Below are positions 1 to 12,130 of a DNA stretch of 64,000 nt, piece after piece. A model generated the notes under the pieces. It did no database searches, was not told the DNA's origin, and was given only the letters and a program-made list of their open reading frames with translations. The stretch is from Gliomastix tumulicola (Eukaryota > Ascomycota > Sordariomycetes > Hypocreales > Bionectriaceae), in NCBI GenBank assembly GCA_001599755.1, contig BCHX01000001.1, forward strand, positions 1,116,001-1,180,000, read 5' to 3'. Every line of letters begins with the position of its first letter. Within the stretch, counting starts at the first letter, position 1. Made by a program: the position numbers and the translations under genes.

Positions 1-175
1 CTCGGCTCGGGTCCACTATCCCGCTCCTTCGACCAGATGATCGATGTGGGAGTGCACTTCCCCCATGAAACCCACAGGTAAAGGGGGATGATAAGTAGAT
101 AGTCAGTATCGCTTCCTCGGCACTGTGACCAATCTGGATACCGAGCCACACTTCGCCACTCCCTGCAACTGACTG

Positions 176-1251
176 ATGCCGACAACCGAACCAGCCACGA
201 TGCCAGTTCCACCGCCGGAGCAGAATCCCCAGACATGGCTCATCACAGGCTGTTCCCGTGGCCTAGGCCGTGAGATCGCCTTGGCCGCATTGGCAAGGGG
301 AGACAAGGTCATCGCCACGGCTCGCCGACAGTCCGATCTAGCATATCTGGAAAGCGAGACACGCGCACTGATTCTGCAGTTGGACGTATGCGAGGAAGAA
401 GATTCCATATGGTCAAAGGTGGCAGCAGCCATCGAGACGTTTGGAAATATCGATGTCTTGGTGAACAATGCTGGCTTTGTGGTCGCAGGCGTTTGGGAGG
501 AGTTAAGGTAGGTAGATCCTGTAGTCCTGTCGTGGCTGTCTTCTTCCCTCTTCAACAAAGAAAACTCACCAAGAACTCAGTGACGAAGCTGTGCGCCGCC
601 AGTTTGATACAGGCTTCTTTGGAGCTCTGAAGTTGACCCGAGTCTTGCTCGGCCACATGCGCCCCCGCCGACGAGGAGTCATTTTCTTCATGGGCAGCAT
701 TGCGGGCTCCCACGGCGCGGCCGCGAGCGGACCATACTCATCCTCGAAGTTCGCTATTGAAGGTAGGCTCTGTCTTTGGGACGAAACGAGAGAGCGCCGA
801 GACAAATACTAACATGATGATGTGCGAAGGTGCCGCAGAGTGTTTGGGCAGAGAGGTGAAGCACTTCGGCATCCGAGTGCACGTCTTGGTTCTCGGACGC
901 TTCCGTACGAACATCTTGAGTGAGGATAACAAAGAAGGAAGTCTTTCCGTCCAAGGGCTAGAAGACTACACGGAGACCAGGAAGAAGCTCCAGTCCTCGC
1001 ACACGGCATCACACGGCAGACAGCCTGGAGACCCCAAACGAGCAGCCCAGGGTGTCGTAGACTTGGCCAAAGCTCAGAACCTGACGCAAGCGCAGGTCAA
1101 CAGCCTACCGCTACGCGTACCTTTTGGCGCCGAAGCGGTCAGTGTCATGAAGGCCAAAGCCAAAGCTTCACTTGATCAGCTAAGCGGATGGGAGGAATTT
1201 GCACGGCGGATGGACTTTGAAGAGGCCTTAAATTTGAACAGCTTTATTTAA
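176..1251 (+). CDS. Classical short-chain dehydrogenase/reductase (17beta-HSD/retinol dehydrogenase-like)
   Basis: Three exons, 176-507, 581-762 and 830-1251, give 311 aa; both introns (73 and 67 nt) have GT/AG ends and keep the frame. The Rossmann cofactor motif TGCSRGLG lies near residue 24, NNAG near residue 98, the catalytic serine sits in FMGSIAGS and the catalytic pair in YSSSK, just before intron 2. Family knowledge: NAD(P)H-dependent oxidation or reduction of a hydroxyl/keto group, cytosolic or membrane-associated. The C-terminal half is variable and sets substrate specificity, so the substrate cannot be read. It converges on the AtuA-like gene (41 bp between stop codons). The start is the first ATG of the frame that includes the cofactor motif. 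Confidence 0.88.
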
Positions 1252-1292
1252 TAGCTATAGTAAAGGATTCCACGGTCTTTGTCCATGAGTGA

Positions 1293-3284
1293 TCAGATTC
1301 TGCCCCGGTCCAAGAACGTATTGGGGATTTCAACCCGCTTGCAGCGCAAATATTCGGCCATGTTCTTCCCAAGCACGTCGTAAGTCGACGAAGAAGCCAC
1401 GCCTCGGTCCAGATGATCCTTGAGAAGGAAGTGAACACCTGCTCTGAGTGATTAGCAAGTATGATCTTCCGCACTTTGGTTGTGCTCCACGTACCTGAGA
1501 TATAGGGGAGCTCAAAGCGGAAGATGGGCTTCCCTGTGTCATCATCTCCCATCATCTCCCGGATCTTATCCACGGTCAAGAGACTCCTGAGCCAGTCCCA
1601 CTCGTCTTGGTTCCGCACAAAGAAGCCGACGTTGCAATCCGACCCTTTATCACCTGATCGAGCATGGACGACATGGCCAAGTGGCGCTCTCGTTGTCGAG
1701 CCGAGCGCGCTCAGGTCAATGGCATTCTTCGTCTCGTAGGTCTCCTGCTGCCGGACAAAGTCCAAGGTATCCTCGGGGTGAGGAATGGGGATCGAGAGGT
1801 TCTTTGTGGGCAGGTGGCACACGTGCTTCATCTTGGCCTGAGGTAGCAACGCGACCCAGTACTCGTAGTAAGGCTTCGGCGCCGCTTGTCGTATGTCGAC
1901 GGCAAATGTGGCACCGGGATACGACTGCATGATGGTGTCTGAGACGGGTCTGAAGAAGTTCTTTATAGACAAGGCCGACTCGTCCTTCGACTGCGCGAAT
2001 ATCCTCAAGTCAACGGTGGCCGCATCCTGGTTCTGGGGATCGTCTGGACAGCGACCGTTTATTCTGAACTTGAGGCAGTGATACTTGCTTTCATCCAGTC
2101 CGTAGCGGACCTGACGCTCCAGAAGCGCGGCTTTCTCTTCGATATCGAGACCGCAGAGGAAGTAGTGCGCCTCTGCTTGATACCCGCCCTTTGCAGTGAT
2201 GCCGACCTTGGTAGTGGGTGGCGGCTTCAGTCCCTCGATATTCGAGATGAAGCTATCCAAAAGTCAGTACTGATCATTCGTTCGTTGGGGAAAAGGACCC
2301 TCTTACACGCGATCCTGTCCGGCAGGTTCAATCTTGATCTTGTCCAATCTCGCCACCACGTCCGAGTTGTAGTATAACGGGCCCTGGATCTCATACAGCA
2401 GCTGAGCCTTGCAGGTGTCAATCGTCACCATTCCGTCCCGGTCCTTCTGCTTGGTGACGACGAAGTCTCCCGACGGCTGGACCTCCAAGATCGGAAATCC
2501 GATATCGAGTGACTTGCCCGGGAGGCTCTTGAAGCCGGAGAAATTCCCGCCCGTCACGTACGTTGAGCACTCGATGAAGTGACCAGCGACAAAGGCGGAA
2601 GCCAACTGCTTCAGATCGTCACGGCCCCAGCCGAAGTGATAGGCGGCACAGGCAATCGTCGGGCAGGCATCGGCTACTCGGCCACAGAGGACGATGTCCG
2701 CTCCGTGCTTGAGGGCTTCGACGATGCCAAAGGAGCCGAGGTACGCCTGGGCGTAAATAGGCTCGTGCTTCCAGTCGGACAGCTTCTGCTCTGTTGGCGT
2801 AGAGAACTGGGTCAGTTTCTGGATGGTCATCCTGCGTGGACACGACGATACGTTACGCACCTGTAGTGAGACTGCGGAAGTCGTCCCCTCCAGCGATGGC
2901 TTCCTCCACCAGATCCATGACTTCGTCGCCTCCGATCCAAGCGACCGTCAAGCTGAGACCAGCCGCCTTGATCATATCGACAACGGTCTGGTACAGCTTC
3001 TGCGTGTCGCTCGCACCGGCGTTTACCGCGACCTTGATCTTCCGCGCCTGCAGATGAGGCAGCGCCGGCTCCAGGGCTTCGAGGAAGGACGTCTCAAATT
3101 CCTCGCTCGATCCATTGCTGTCGATCTTGGCGCCGCCTCGGGTGGTCATGTTATACTCGGACATCCAGTCGCCGACAATGTACTGGACGTCTTCCGTCTC
3201 TGCCAGAGCGGCCAGGCCATGGCGCCGATCAGTCACGGAGCCAGAGGCCGAGGCGATGCGAAGGACGTTGGATGTTGAGCCCAT
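1293..3284 (-). CDS. AtuA-family (DUF1446) acyclic terpene utilisation-like protein, copy 1
   Basis: Minus-strand exons 3284-2861, 2790-2307, 2252-1495 and 1438-1293 give 603 aa; introns of 70, 54 and 56 nt keep the frame. The N-terminal AtuA domain (IVGDWMSE, VNAGASD, GRVADACPT, EIQGPLYYNSDV) is followed by the smaller C-terminal AtuA-associated domain (ARSGDKGSDCNVGFFVR) and ends in DRGRI. AtuA is required for acyclic terpene (citronellol/geraniol) catabolism in Pseudomonas, but its reaction is not settled, so no chemistry is claimed. A second family member lies at 33896-36092; the two share all domain blocks but no intron positions, so the duplication is old or the copies arrived separately. 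ATG 3284 is the first true ATG. Confidence 0.88.
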
Positions 3285-3984
3285 GATGATAATCAATCGT
3301 CAATGAAGGAAGTTGATGTGGAAGGAAATACAAAACTGTGATAGCCAATGCGGGGAGCTGATATAAGTTCGTCGCTTAAGTGCTTAAGTGTGTTACCTGG
3401 AGCCTCGAATCCGTCCGTTGGGCACATTCCAGGGAACGCGTCCTATCACATCGATTCCCGAACCTCCACAAAGTAGCGCCATCCGGTTTCCGTCCCCTGA
3501 GTCAGGATGCCGTCAAGCACTAGAATCCCCCACAGCGCCCTTCCCCTCCCTCTTTCTTGGTGGCGGGGTTTGAAAATGCCCATGCTTCCGAGGTAATTCA
3601 CCACGGAGAAGATCGCACGAAAGGGCCAGAGGCGAGCGAGCTGGGACAGAATGCCTGGGACAGAATGCGTGCCCCCGACACAAGGCTCGTCTTATTGATT
3701 CGCAGCGGGATACAGGAGGTGGGGAGAACGTCGCGTCGAAAATGGACAGGACGTGTCTCTCTGTCGTATTTACATTACTCACACTCGTCATATCACGGAA
3801 CGGAATGTCTCGTCACTTCATGGGGTCAAATTGAGGATTTCCTGGAACACTCAAGTTATTATCTACCAAAGCTAGAGTATCTTAAGTCTATCTTTCCCTA
3901 AGCAGACTACGTCTGGTCTTGAAACTCCCTAGTTCATCTTCCTCCGCTCTCCTCGCCACCACTGAGCCCTTTGTTGGCATCTCC
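3285..3984. other. Intergenic, upstream of AtuA copy 1 and downstream of the MFS gene
   Basis: 700 bp with no convincing coding potential on either strand. It must contain the promoter of the AtuA-like gene and the 3-prime region of the MFS gene. An AT-rich TATAT element near 3360-3364, about 75 bp before the AtuA start, is a weak core-promoter candidate. Confidence 0.5.
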
Positions 3985-5614
3985 TTAGGAAACGAACCTG
4001 AACAGCGGAGACTTGTCCCCCATCGCCAATAGCTCCTCTAGTGAAAATGTTAGAAAGGTTCATGGTGTCTTCCAAGCATGTACTCATCATACCTTCAGTG
4101 TATTGAGCCCTGATTTCATCCTCGGGGATTGCATCTCGCTTCTTGTTGATGGACTGCGTAAGGAACCGCAGAGCGACAGTAGCAATGATCGCCACGACAA
4201 TGATGCCAAGCGAGAAACCATATCCAAGCCAGTAGTGAGGAGCCTCCTTCTGCAGGAAAATGTTGGATCCGATGGCGCCGCCGAGGTTGCCGACTGTCAT
4301 GAGAAATGCCATGCCGATCGCACGCTTGAAGTCGGGGGCAAGATTGTTCCCTGCCCAGGAGATGCACCCGATGATGGAAGGATACAGACCACCCGTGATG
4401 AAGAAGAGGAAGAAATACGTCAAGCCGGGAAGCGAGGCGTTGGTCGTGCCCAGAATGGCGGCAAAGCCAACGAGGGCGATGCAGTACGGTATGACGATGA
4501 ACAGCCAGCGTGTCTTCCTCTTGTCGGCGATCCGCGAGAAGACGATCGTTGAGCAGGCTCCAAAAAAGTACACCGGGATCGTCAACAGCTGTGCTTGGGC
4601 AGAGGTGTAGCCGAGTTCCTTGATGATCGTCGGGGATGCGAAGTTGAAGCCATAGGTGCTGATGCTGTTTCCCCAGTAGATCAGAACGGCCAACCAGATC
4701 TTCCAATCGAGCAAGACCTCCTTGACATATCTCCATTCAAACTTGTCCTTCTCGGCATTTGCCGAGTCCGTATGGACTCCAACGTCTTGTCGCAGCTTGG
4801 CCAGAATGAACTGCTTCTCCTCCGGCTGCAAGAATGATGCGTCCATGGGCGAGTCCGGCAAGAGCCACGGGATGCTCGTACCAACGCAGACAGTCAGGAT
4901 CCCTTCGAGGATGAAGATCCATCTCCATCCGCCGAGGCCAGCTACCCCATCCATGTGCTGGATGCCAAACGCCAGCAAGCCAGAGAAACTGCCAGCAAGG
5001 GCAGCGGCAGAGTAGAAGACGGCCATGCGAGTCTGAAGCTGCCACCGGCTATACCACGTCGTCAACAGGTAGGTGGCAGCCGGGAAGAACCCAGCCTCCG
5101 TCGTCCCAAGCAAGACGCGGGTAACGATGAGGTGCTCGTAGCGCCGAACGAGGCCTTGCAGAGTGACGACGGTGCCCCAGGCGACGACCAGGACCGTCAT
5201 CCAGCGCGAAGGTCGCATGAGCTTGAGCACGATGTTGCTGGGAACCTCGAACAGCGCGTACGGGAAGAAGAAGACTGTGAGTGCCATGTTGTACTGAGGA
5301 CCCGTGAGTCCCAGATCTTCGTTCATGCCAGCAACCTTGGCATTTCCGATGTTGGCGCGATCCATGAAGGAGAGGATGTACAGAACGGCGAGAACGGGGA
5401 TGAGGCGGTAATCGACCTTGCGGATAATCTGGCTTGCCTCCTTCGCATCGTAAGCCAGGACCTAATCATCATGTATGTTAGAACTTCCATCATATTTATT
5501 TCGCGAGAGCATCATCGCATAGCATACCGTCGCGTTCGTTCCGTCTGGCTTGGCATCCTCGAGATGGGCCGATTGCTGGTCGTTGACCATGGCTTCTGGC
5601 AGCTTGTCCTCCAT
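3985..5614 (-). CDS. MFS transporter, anion:cation symporter (Dal5/allantoate permease-like) family
   Basis: Exons 5614-5528, 5461-4093 and 4037-3985 give 502 aa. The first exon supplies a hydrophilic N-terminus, and the last a short tail with SPLF, typical of fungal Dal5-type carriers. About 12 hydrophobic segments are visible; the block FMDRANIGNAK after TM1 and the GWRWIFILEG/IPWLLPDSP segment mark the ACS family (TC 2.A.1.14), which moves allantoate, nicotinate, pantothenate and other organic anions across the plasma membrane. The substrate cannot be read from sequence. Without splicing intron 3 (4038-4092) the frame would run into an unrelated basic tail, so the spliced end is preferred. 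It lies between the AtuA-like and bZIP genes, all on the minus strand. Confidence 0.9.
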
Positions 5615-6030
5615 AGCGATTTATTGCTGGTGAGAATAGAGAGTAGGGCAGCTGGCAACAACTAAGATGTGAGCTCCGAAGGTAAAGAACGGAATCAACA
5701 GAACCCTTTAAGAGTTCACAACTTGGTTCACGGTGTGTTTGTGCGGAGATGTCAACGCCGTGCCGTGTTTCCCCAGACTCCGCAGGAAACCCCAATCTCT
5801 CGCAAGCCCCGAGATTCCAGCGCGCTGTTGCGGAGAAGATGCGAGGTCAAACGCGCTCAGCGTGGTTTGGCGTGCATACTCGTATCTGTCAGACCGGGGT
5901 CAATTGGTGAGTCGTCCAGACGGAAGAAGTGGTCGGTCTGAAGGCTCGGAGCTGAAATCCCGTCCCCCCTCGGTAAGGAGGGCCCCCCAGGTAGTTCCAA
6001 CCACCCCCGCAACCGACTCTTAGAGCCAAG
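5615..6030. other. Intergenic between MFS gene start and bZIP gene end
   Basis: 416 bp without a supported gene; it serves as promoter for the MFS gene (minus strand) and 3-prime region of the bZIP gene. Confidence 0.5.
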
Positions 6031-7525
6031 CTACCGCGGCGCCGCACTAGCAGAAACTTCAGACCCCATGGATGGAAACCGGACCAGGAATTCCCTGGTC
6101 ACGGTCCAGTTCGACAAGCTACAGATGTGCTTCTCGAAGATGGAGTGAATGGTCGTGTCCTCTCCATGGTTGGACACGGCGTCGAGAACATCGAATGTCC
6201 AGTTCACCGACACGCTCTGGGAGTAGTAATCCGAAAAGACCTCGAATGGAAATTCATCGGCTCGCTCGATCAAGATGTCGCGCACGCCAGGCCTGTCAGC
6301 GGTTCACGAGTCAGTCAGCGGCCTGTCGACTATGCAGGGAGGCGGAGAGTAGAGGATCTCGGGACTCACCAGGGAATGTTGTCGATCCAGGCCGCGTGCG
6401 GTGTCGTGATTTGAGTCACTGTAGGACGAAGCCAAAGCGGCATAGCAGAGTAGCTCTCCTTCGTTGGGTAGACCATCCACTAGACAAATTGCAGTCAGCA
6501 CCAGCACCAGCAGCGACAACACCAAGTAGATAGAAGGGAAGGACCCCTACGCGCATGGTGTGGCTCATGAGGTAGAAAAACGCCAGCTTTTCAACCACGC
6601 CAACATGTGTGAAGGTGTTCAGGACGTGTGACATGATCGTATTTAAAGGATTTGCGGGCGTGACCTGATCGCGGTGTAGGAGTGATCTGACTGACAGCCA
6701 GTCCGGTCCCACCACTGCGTCTGTGGTTGCCCCCTGGAGAATCATACGATGACTCTTGCGAAGGAAGTCGAGCAAGATCTGGTCCAAGGGGCATGTCGGC
6801 TCGAGGAAGGATGGCACCGTAAGATATGCGGCACCGCTTCCAGTTGCTTGCTGCCAAGGCACGGTAGTTATGTTGGTGATTATGCTGGAGGGAGATGAGA
6901 AGGCGTATTGGACGTGAGTGCTGGCCGCTCCTGGTGTCAGGTGCGTCTCCAATGGGCGATCCTCGAGCACGTTTTCTGGGGGAGCTTGATGCTCGGTCAG
7001 AGCCGTATCCGACGACTGGCAAGCGTTGGAATGAGAGCTACTATCATGTGAGGCCTGTCCATCTCCAGGATTGGTGTACGGCGAATTCTGGGGACTTTGA
7101 CCCTCTGTAGTGCTCTGCGGTGACGAAGTACGTAGCGCCTGTTCCGTAGCTGAGGGTGTCGAATGATCTGCCTGTGTCAGTGCTGATTGAGGGGATACGC
7201 GCACTGGACCCATCTCAATATTGGCCACACTCGACTCGCCGAGAACTGTCGAGGCCAGCCCCTGCATGGACCGGATGCAGCCTGTCAGTGCCTCAATACG
7301 ATCACGCGCCGCAGCTAGCTCGCTCTCCAGCCCCTCGCATTTCTCCCGCAGCCGAGCGTGCTCCTCCTTCAGGGACCGGAACGAGTCCCTGGCCCTCTGT
7401 CGGAACGCCTGCTGATTCCTCCGATCAACGACTCGCTTGTGCTGGATCTGCTCTTCGCTCAGATCTGCCGTCGTCCTGAACCGTTTCCGGGGATTCGGCC
7501 CCGCTGTTTGAGGTTGGGCTGGCAT
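6031..7525 (-). CDS. bZIP transcription factor with C-terminal DUF3425-type domain
   Basis: Exons 7525-6551, 6479-6370 and 6292-6031 give 448 aa. Residues about 15-75 hold a basic region (VDRRNQQAFRQRARDSF) followed by a leucine-zipper-like coiled coil. The C-terminal third (LDQILLDFLRKSHRMIL..., WMVYPTKESY, PLWLRPTVTQIT..PHAAWIDNIPWP) is the DUF3425 domain common in fungal bZIP proteins. The position of the invariant bZIP Asn appears to be Asp. The start chosen is the first ATG downstream of an in-frame stop; an extra upstream exon cannot be excluded. It is transcribed away from the alcohol dehydrogenase gene across a 639-bp shared promoter, so regulation of that neighbour is a reasonable inference. 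Confidence 0.85.
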
Positions 7526-8164
7526 GACCGATGACGCCGGATCAATATCCAGGTCCAAAGATTCGGCGGATGGCTTCTGACAAAGGTGTTGGGAGTGGCC
7601 ATGACGAGGACGGGGCCTGTTTTAACTGGCACGCGAATTTGAGTCATGGCCACCTTGTCATTTATGGAGCATGTTGGCCCTGACAAGCCAGGACGCGACT
7701 AAAGCCATGACCAAGACGTTTAGAGACCAAGAGTAACCTATTCAAGGCTAGTGTGTGCAGTCCATGATTCAGGGCCAACCTCGATTATTCCGCAGCCAGT
7801 TTTCCTCGGGTTCCTCCTTACCCCATCAGTGTAGCTACCCTAGAGCTCGCAATGCCATTATTCGGATTTGACGAGAAGCCTTGGTCACACGGCCTTCCAA
7901 GTTAGCAGATTCACAGGAGCATTTGGTGTCTGGATCGGAGAATTATTTCCAGTAGCTACTGACTCATGAATCCGGGGGGCTTGTGGGGAAGCCTAAGAGT
8001 GATTTGAAGGTCGAGTAGTAAAATATCTCTCATGGTGCAACAACGTCGGTTTCAGAGCATCCAAGAGTCCCGTACAATCAGAATCATCATTATTTTGCGA
8101 TAGACCTCAAACGCGTGTTGAGAAGGAAGCTCTTTACGCCATTCACTATTATTTGGACTTCGAC
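7526..8164. promoter_or_regulatory. Divergent promoter region, bZIP (-) / alcohol dehydrogenase (+)
   Basis: 639 bp with no gene. Two ATTATTC-type sites (around 7785-7792, ATTATTCCG, and around 7857-7864, ATTATTCGG) carry CGG/CCG triplets of the kind bound by Zn2Cys6 regulators, two of which are encoded downstream. No binding evidence exists; the role is inferred from position. Confidence 0.35.
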
Positions 8165-9602
8165 ATGGGTTCACTCGCCCAGGACAAGATGCTCGCCGCC
8201 CAGTATAACAAGGCACGTTCTGTATCCTTCCCTAACCGTCCAGCTGCACTAACATTCAGTCGGACCCTTAGCTCACGAATAAAGTTGAAGTGAATGAGAT
8301 CGCAATCCCGGTACCTCAAGAGAACGAGATTCTCATCAAGACGAAATGCGCAACGCTGTGTCACTCGGACTTGGTACGGTGCCCCTCGATCTGTGATGCA
8401 TGCAAAATGGATGGTATACTCACTCTTGCAGATGCTATTCTGGGGCCATACCGCCGAAGAGCCTCCAGAGGACCGTATGACCATCGGCCATGAGAACACT
8501 GGCTTCGTCGTTGCCAAAGGCAAGAATGTGACGGGCATCCAGATCGGAGATGCCGTTGGGTGTCTTGGATGCAGCTTCGCGTGTTGTGAGTCAACTGTCC
8601 CCGAAAATCGATTTTATTTGCTGATGAGCTGCCGTTGTAGATGACTGCGAAGGCTGCCAGGTTCACAACCTCTTCTGCGAGAAGGGCACAGGGCGCATGC
8701 ACGGGTTTTCCTGCCATGGGCACTTCGCCGAGTACTCCATCTCTGACTACCGCAACGCCATGGTGCTTCCTGACGGCATGGACATGATCACAGCGGCGCC
8801 CTTGTTCTGTGCCGGAATCACTGGTGAGTGCCGAGTGAAGCAGTCTTTGATCCCGTGGGTAGAGGGCCGATGTTGACACATGAAACAAGCCTACCATGCC
8901 GTGAATGGATGCGGGCTGGAGGCTGGACAGTGGTTAGCTGTCATCGGCTGCGGAGGACTCGGTCATCTTGGTAAGTGCACCTTGGCGCAGGAGATGCTGA
9001 AGGTGCATCTGTCAATCAGAAACTGATGCGTCTGACTGCTGTAGCTGTTCAATACGCAAAGGCCATGGGATTCAAGGTCGTCGGCTTGGACGTCTCAAAC
9101 GCACAGCTTCAGGATGTCAAGGCTCTGGGCGCCGACCTCACCTTCAACACCATGGAAGACAGTGACTTCGAGACGAAGTTGAAGAAAGCCACGGGAGGAG
9201 GATGCCATGCAGCCGCAGTATTCAGTGCTGCTAACGCAGCCTACGAAACAGCGCCTACTGTGCTTCGGTAAGATCTTCTCTCCTCCGCACACTCACGTAT
9301 TCCTCAAACCGAAAGCTCACTATTGCGTTACAATTAGGATCAATGGCCTGCTGATGGTGGCTGGAATCCCAAAACGACCGCTGTCCATCAGCGCGCTCGA
9401 TATCTTGCTGGGGAAATACCGCATCGCGGGAAGAAGTAGCGGAATCCCCAAGAACATGCCCGAGGCCATCAACTTCAGCCACAAGCACAACATCAAGGGA
9501 CATGTCACAACTTTCGACAGCTTGCATGACATACAGACGCTTATAGACACTATGGAATCGGGTAAAGCCAGCGGGCGGTTTGGGGTTGTCTTCAAGGATT
9601 AA
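8165..9602 (+). CDS. Zinc-dependent alcohol dehydrogenase (medium-chain, ADH1-like)
   Basis: Seven exons: 8165-8221, 8272-8373, 8432-8585, 8641-8823, 8890-8970, 9045-9267, 9338-9602; 354 aa, normal for the family. Catalytic zinc ligands are visible in CATLCHSDL and GHENTG, four structural-zinc cysteines in the CYDCEGC...FC block, and the NAD(P) motif is IGCGGLGHLAVQYAKAMG. It is a cytosolic enzyme that interconverts alcohols and aldehydes/ketones. Every intron is 50-74 nt with matching phase, so the model is secure. It is followed on the same strand by a sugar-type MFS carrier and an aldehyde dehydrogenase, which suggests that the two oxidoreductases work in series (alcohol to aldehyde to acid). 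Confidence 0.92.
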
Positions 9603-10345
9603 TTCCTCCTCGAACAGGCATGCGCGGATATTAATATCGGTGCAATGTACGGGCAATCTAGTCACTTGGTATACTTGTTTGGACAAAACAGGCCTTCTGG
9701 CAACTTTTGCTACTTTTTCCCTTAATGTTGGATTGGATGACTGTGAGACTGCGATGCCCTAAAGGCACATTAACCCAACGACAACCTCGGCAAAGGGACA
9801 GAAGAAGAGACAGCCGAGTGCAGGCTACCGGAGTTTGCATATGAGGCGCAATCCCGAGCTCAGGGAGAGCTTGGGCAAAATCATGAGTGAAGACGCGATC
9901 CAATCTTCCACAGCAATCTTGGTCATGCCTGTACGACGGACCGCTTTCACGAGGACTGACTCATGGCTTAACTTCATTTCCATGGGTGTTGATCGGCCCT
10001 AACCTGAAATCGCTTAGACACAAGACGTAGGTCCAATTTCAATATCTCACCAGGGGCCTAGACTTCACCGAAAACGTGCTCCGGATTTCTCCAGAGTTCT
10101 CCAGACTCCAGACGTCAGAGGGAGATCGGGATTCCCAACACACTGTTGCCCGGCGGCCCCAATTTCTGCATGCAAGGTTATCCATACCCCGGATTTTGCG
10201 AGCCCTGGACCTTATGAAGTATGTTTTGAAGTTCATTCATGGGTATATACATATGGTATCCTGCTCGCCTCTTCAAGCGTTGAGCAAGATACTTTGATTT
10301 TCATATCTTCTCGCGGCCTTACCAATCCCCTCAGAAGACGACACT
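9603..10345. promoter_or_regulatory. Intergenic/promoter of the sugar-type MFS gene
   Basis: 743 bp without a gene. TATATA at 10244-10249 lies about 100 bp before the transporter ATG and is a candidate core promoter. A short GGATTTCTCC/AGTTCTCC/AGACTCC direct-repeat-like stretch occurs at about 10082-10112. Confidence 0.4.
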
Positions 10346-12130
10346 ATGTTGCGCAAAGTTGGCAGCAGCAAGATCAGAGGCGGGTTCCTCCACGCCGGCA
10401 TCACTTTCAGTGCTGGAAGCTCCTATTTGCTCTTTGGTTACGACCAAGGTGTCCTCGGCGGCCTGATCACGGAGCCTTCGTTCCTCGACATCATCGGACG
10501 CCCGAGTCCCAGCTTCCTAGGACTGATTGTTGCTCTCTACAATGTCGGATGCCTAGCGGGATGCGTCGTTGCCGCCATGGTCGGTGACAAGCTTGGTCGG
10601 AAGGCGACCATTTTCTGGGGCTGCCTCGTCATGGTGATTGGGGGTGTCATCCAGACCGCCATCTATGGATCGACGCAGTTGATCATTGGAAGAATTATAT
10701 CTGGTGTTGGCAACGGTATACAGTTCATTTTGAGCATTTCTTTTGATGTTCTTGCTGACCAAGGCTTAAGGAATGATCACATCGACTGTGCCCATGTACG
10801 TTGCCGAATGCTCGCCAGCGAAGAAAAGAGGTCGATCGGTTGCTGTTCAGATGTCCATTGTCATCGTAAGTACAGTCAAAAGGGCATCAAGAGTTGTAAC
10901 AAGGATACTGAGATATTGGAATAGTTTGGCACAGTCGTCGCCTACTGGCTGGACTATGGTTGCATCAAGCACCTTGAAGGAGAAGTGGTGTGGCGGTTTC
11001 CCATCGCATTCCAAAATGTCTTTGCTCTAATCACCTTGATCACCCTGCCCTTCCTTCCCGAGACTCCGAGGTGAGTGATATATCTGGCTTTCTTATACGC
11101 CACGAGGATCGGACAAGTCTGACAAGCAACCAGATGGCTGTATTCGCACGGCTTCAAAGCAGAGTCGATGACTGTCTTGGCAGGACTACAGAACTGCAGC
11201 GAGGATGACCCGTCGATTCTGTCAACAAAAGCAGAAATGGAGGCATCGCTTGAACTCGAGCAAGAGGCTACCAAATTCTCCCTCAAAGACCTTATCCACG
11301 ACAAGACCGAGGTCAAGAACACGCGACGGCTCGTTCTCTGCTTCATGACCCAGTTCTGGCAGCAGTTCACCGGAATCAACGTCATTGCCTTCTACGTCAT
11401 GATTGTCCTCGAGACAAATGTCGGCCTCGCTCGCCCGACCGCCAGTCTGGTTGCCGGGTGCATCCAGATTGTGTTCTGGCTGGGCACGTTCCCACCGATG
11501 ATCCTCTTGGACAGGGTCGGCCGGCGGCCGATGCTTCTACTCGGTTCCGTCGCGCTTCTGACCTGTATGGCGCTCTTCACAGTTGGTATCGCAGTTGATA
11601 CCAAACCGTCGGCGAAGATGGCACTGGCATTCCTGTTCCTGTATGAGATATCCTTTGGCATGTCTTGGAACAGCATCCCATGGCTCTACTCCGCCGAGAT
11701 CAGCACTCTGAAGCTCAGACATGTTGGTGCTGCCGCGGCGACCTTTTCGGAGTGGCTTTGGACCTTCGTAAGTTATTTGATACTACTCCCCAATGATGAT
11801 GCTGACAAGCCCGTGGTAGGTAATTGCTCTCATTACGCCCTACGCCATTGCGAACGCCGGGTGGAAGTTCTACCTTCTATTCTGCGTCATGATTCTCCTG
11901 AACATTCCGTTCACATATTTCTTCTTCCCCGAAGTGAGTGACTACCTTTTTACTTCCTACTGTCAGTGATCGGCACTAACGTTTTGGACTAGACGAGTGG
12001 CAAGACTTTGGAAGAAATCGACTACATCTTCACTGATCACGCGGGATTCCATAACAGTAGTGGCGAGGGCTCGGTGGACTTGGCAGAGATGAAGCCTTCA
12101 GTCTCAAAGTCAGAGGTGGTTTCTGCGTAG
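10346..12130 (+). CDS. MFS sugar-transporter-family (hexose/quinate type) permease
   Basis: Six exons: 10346-10715, 10771-10865, 10925-11070, 11134-11767, 11820-11933, 11993-12130; 498 aa. Sugar-porter hallmarks occur in order: FGYDQGVLGG in TM1, GDKLGRK in loop 2-3, a PETPR sequence before the central loop, QQFTGIN in TM7, DRVGRRP in loop 8-9 and a C-terminal FFPETSGKTLEEID. About 12 membrane segments are expected at the plasma membrane, acting by proton symport or facilitated diffusion. Family members also carry quinate, inositol and other polyols, so the substrate is open. It sits between ADH and ALDH genes on the same strand, which fits uptake of the compound they oxidise. Confidence 0.92.
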
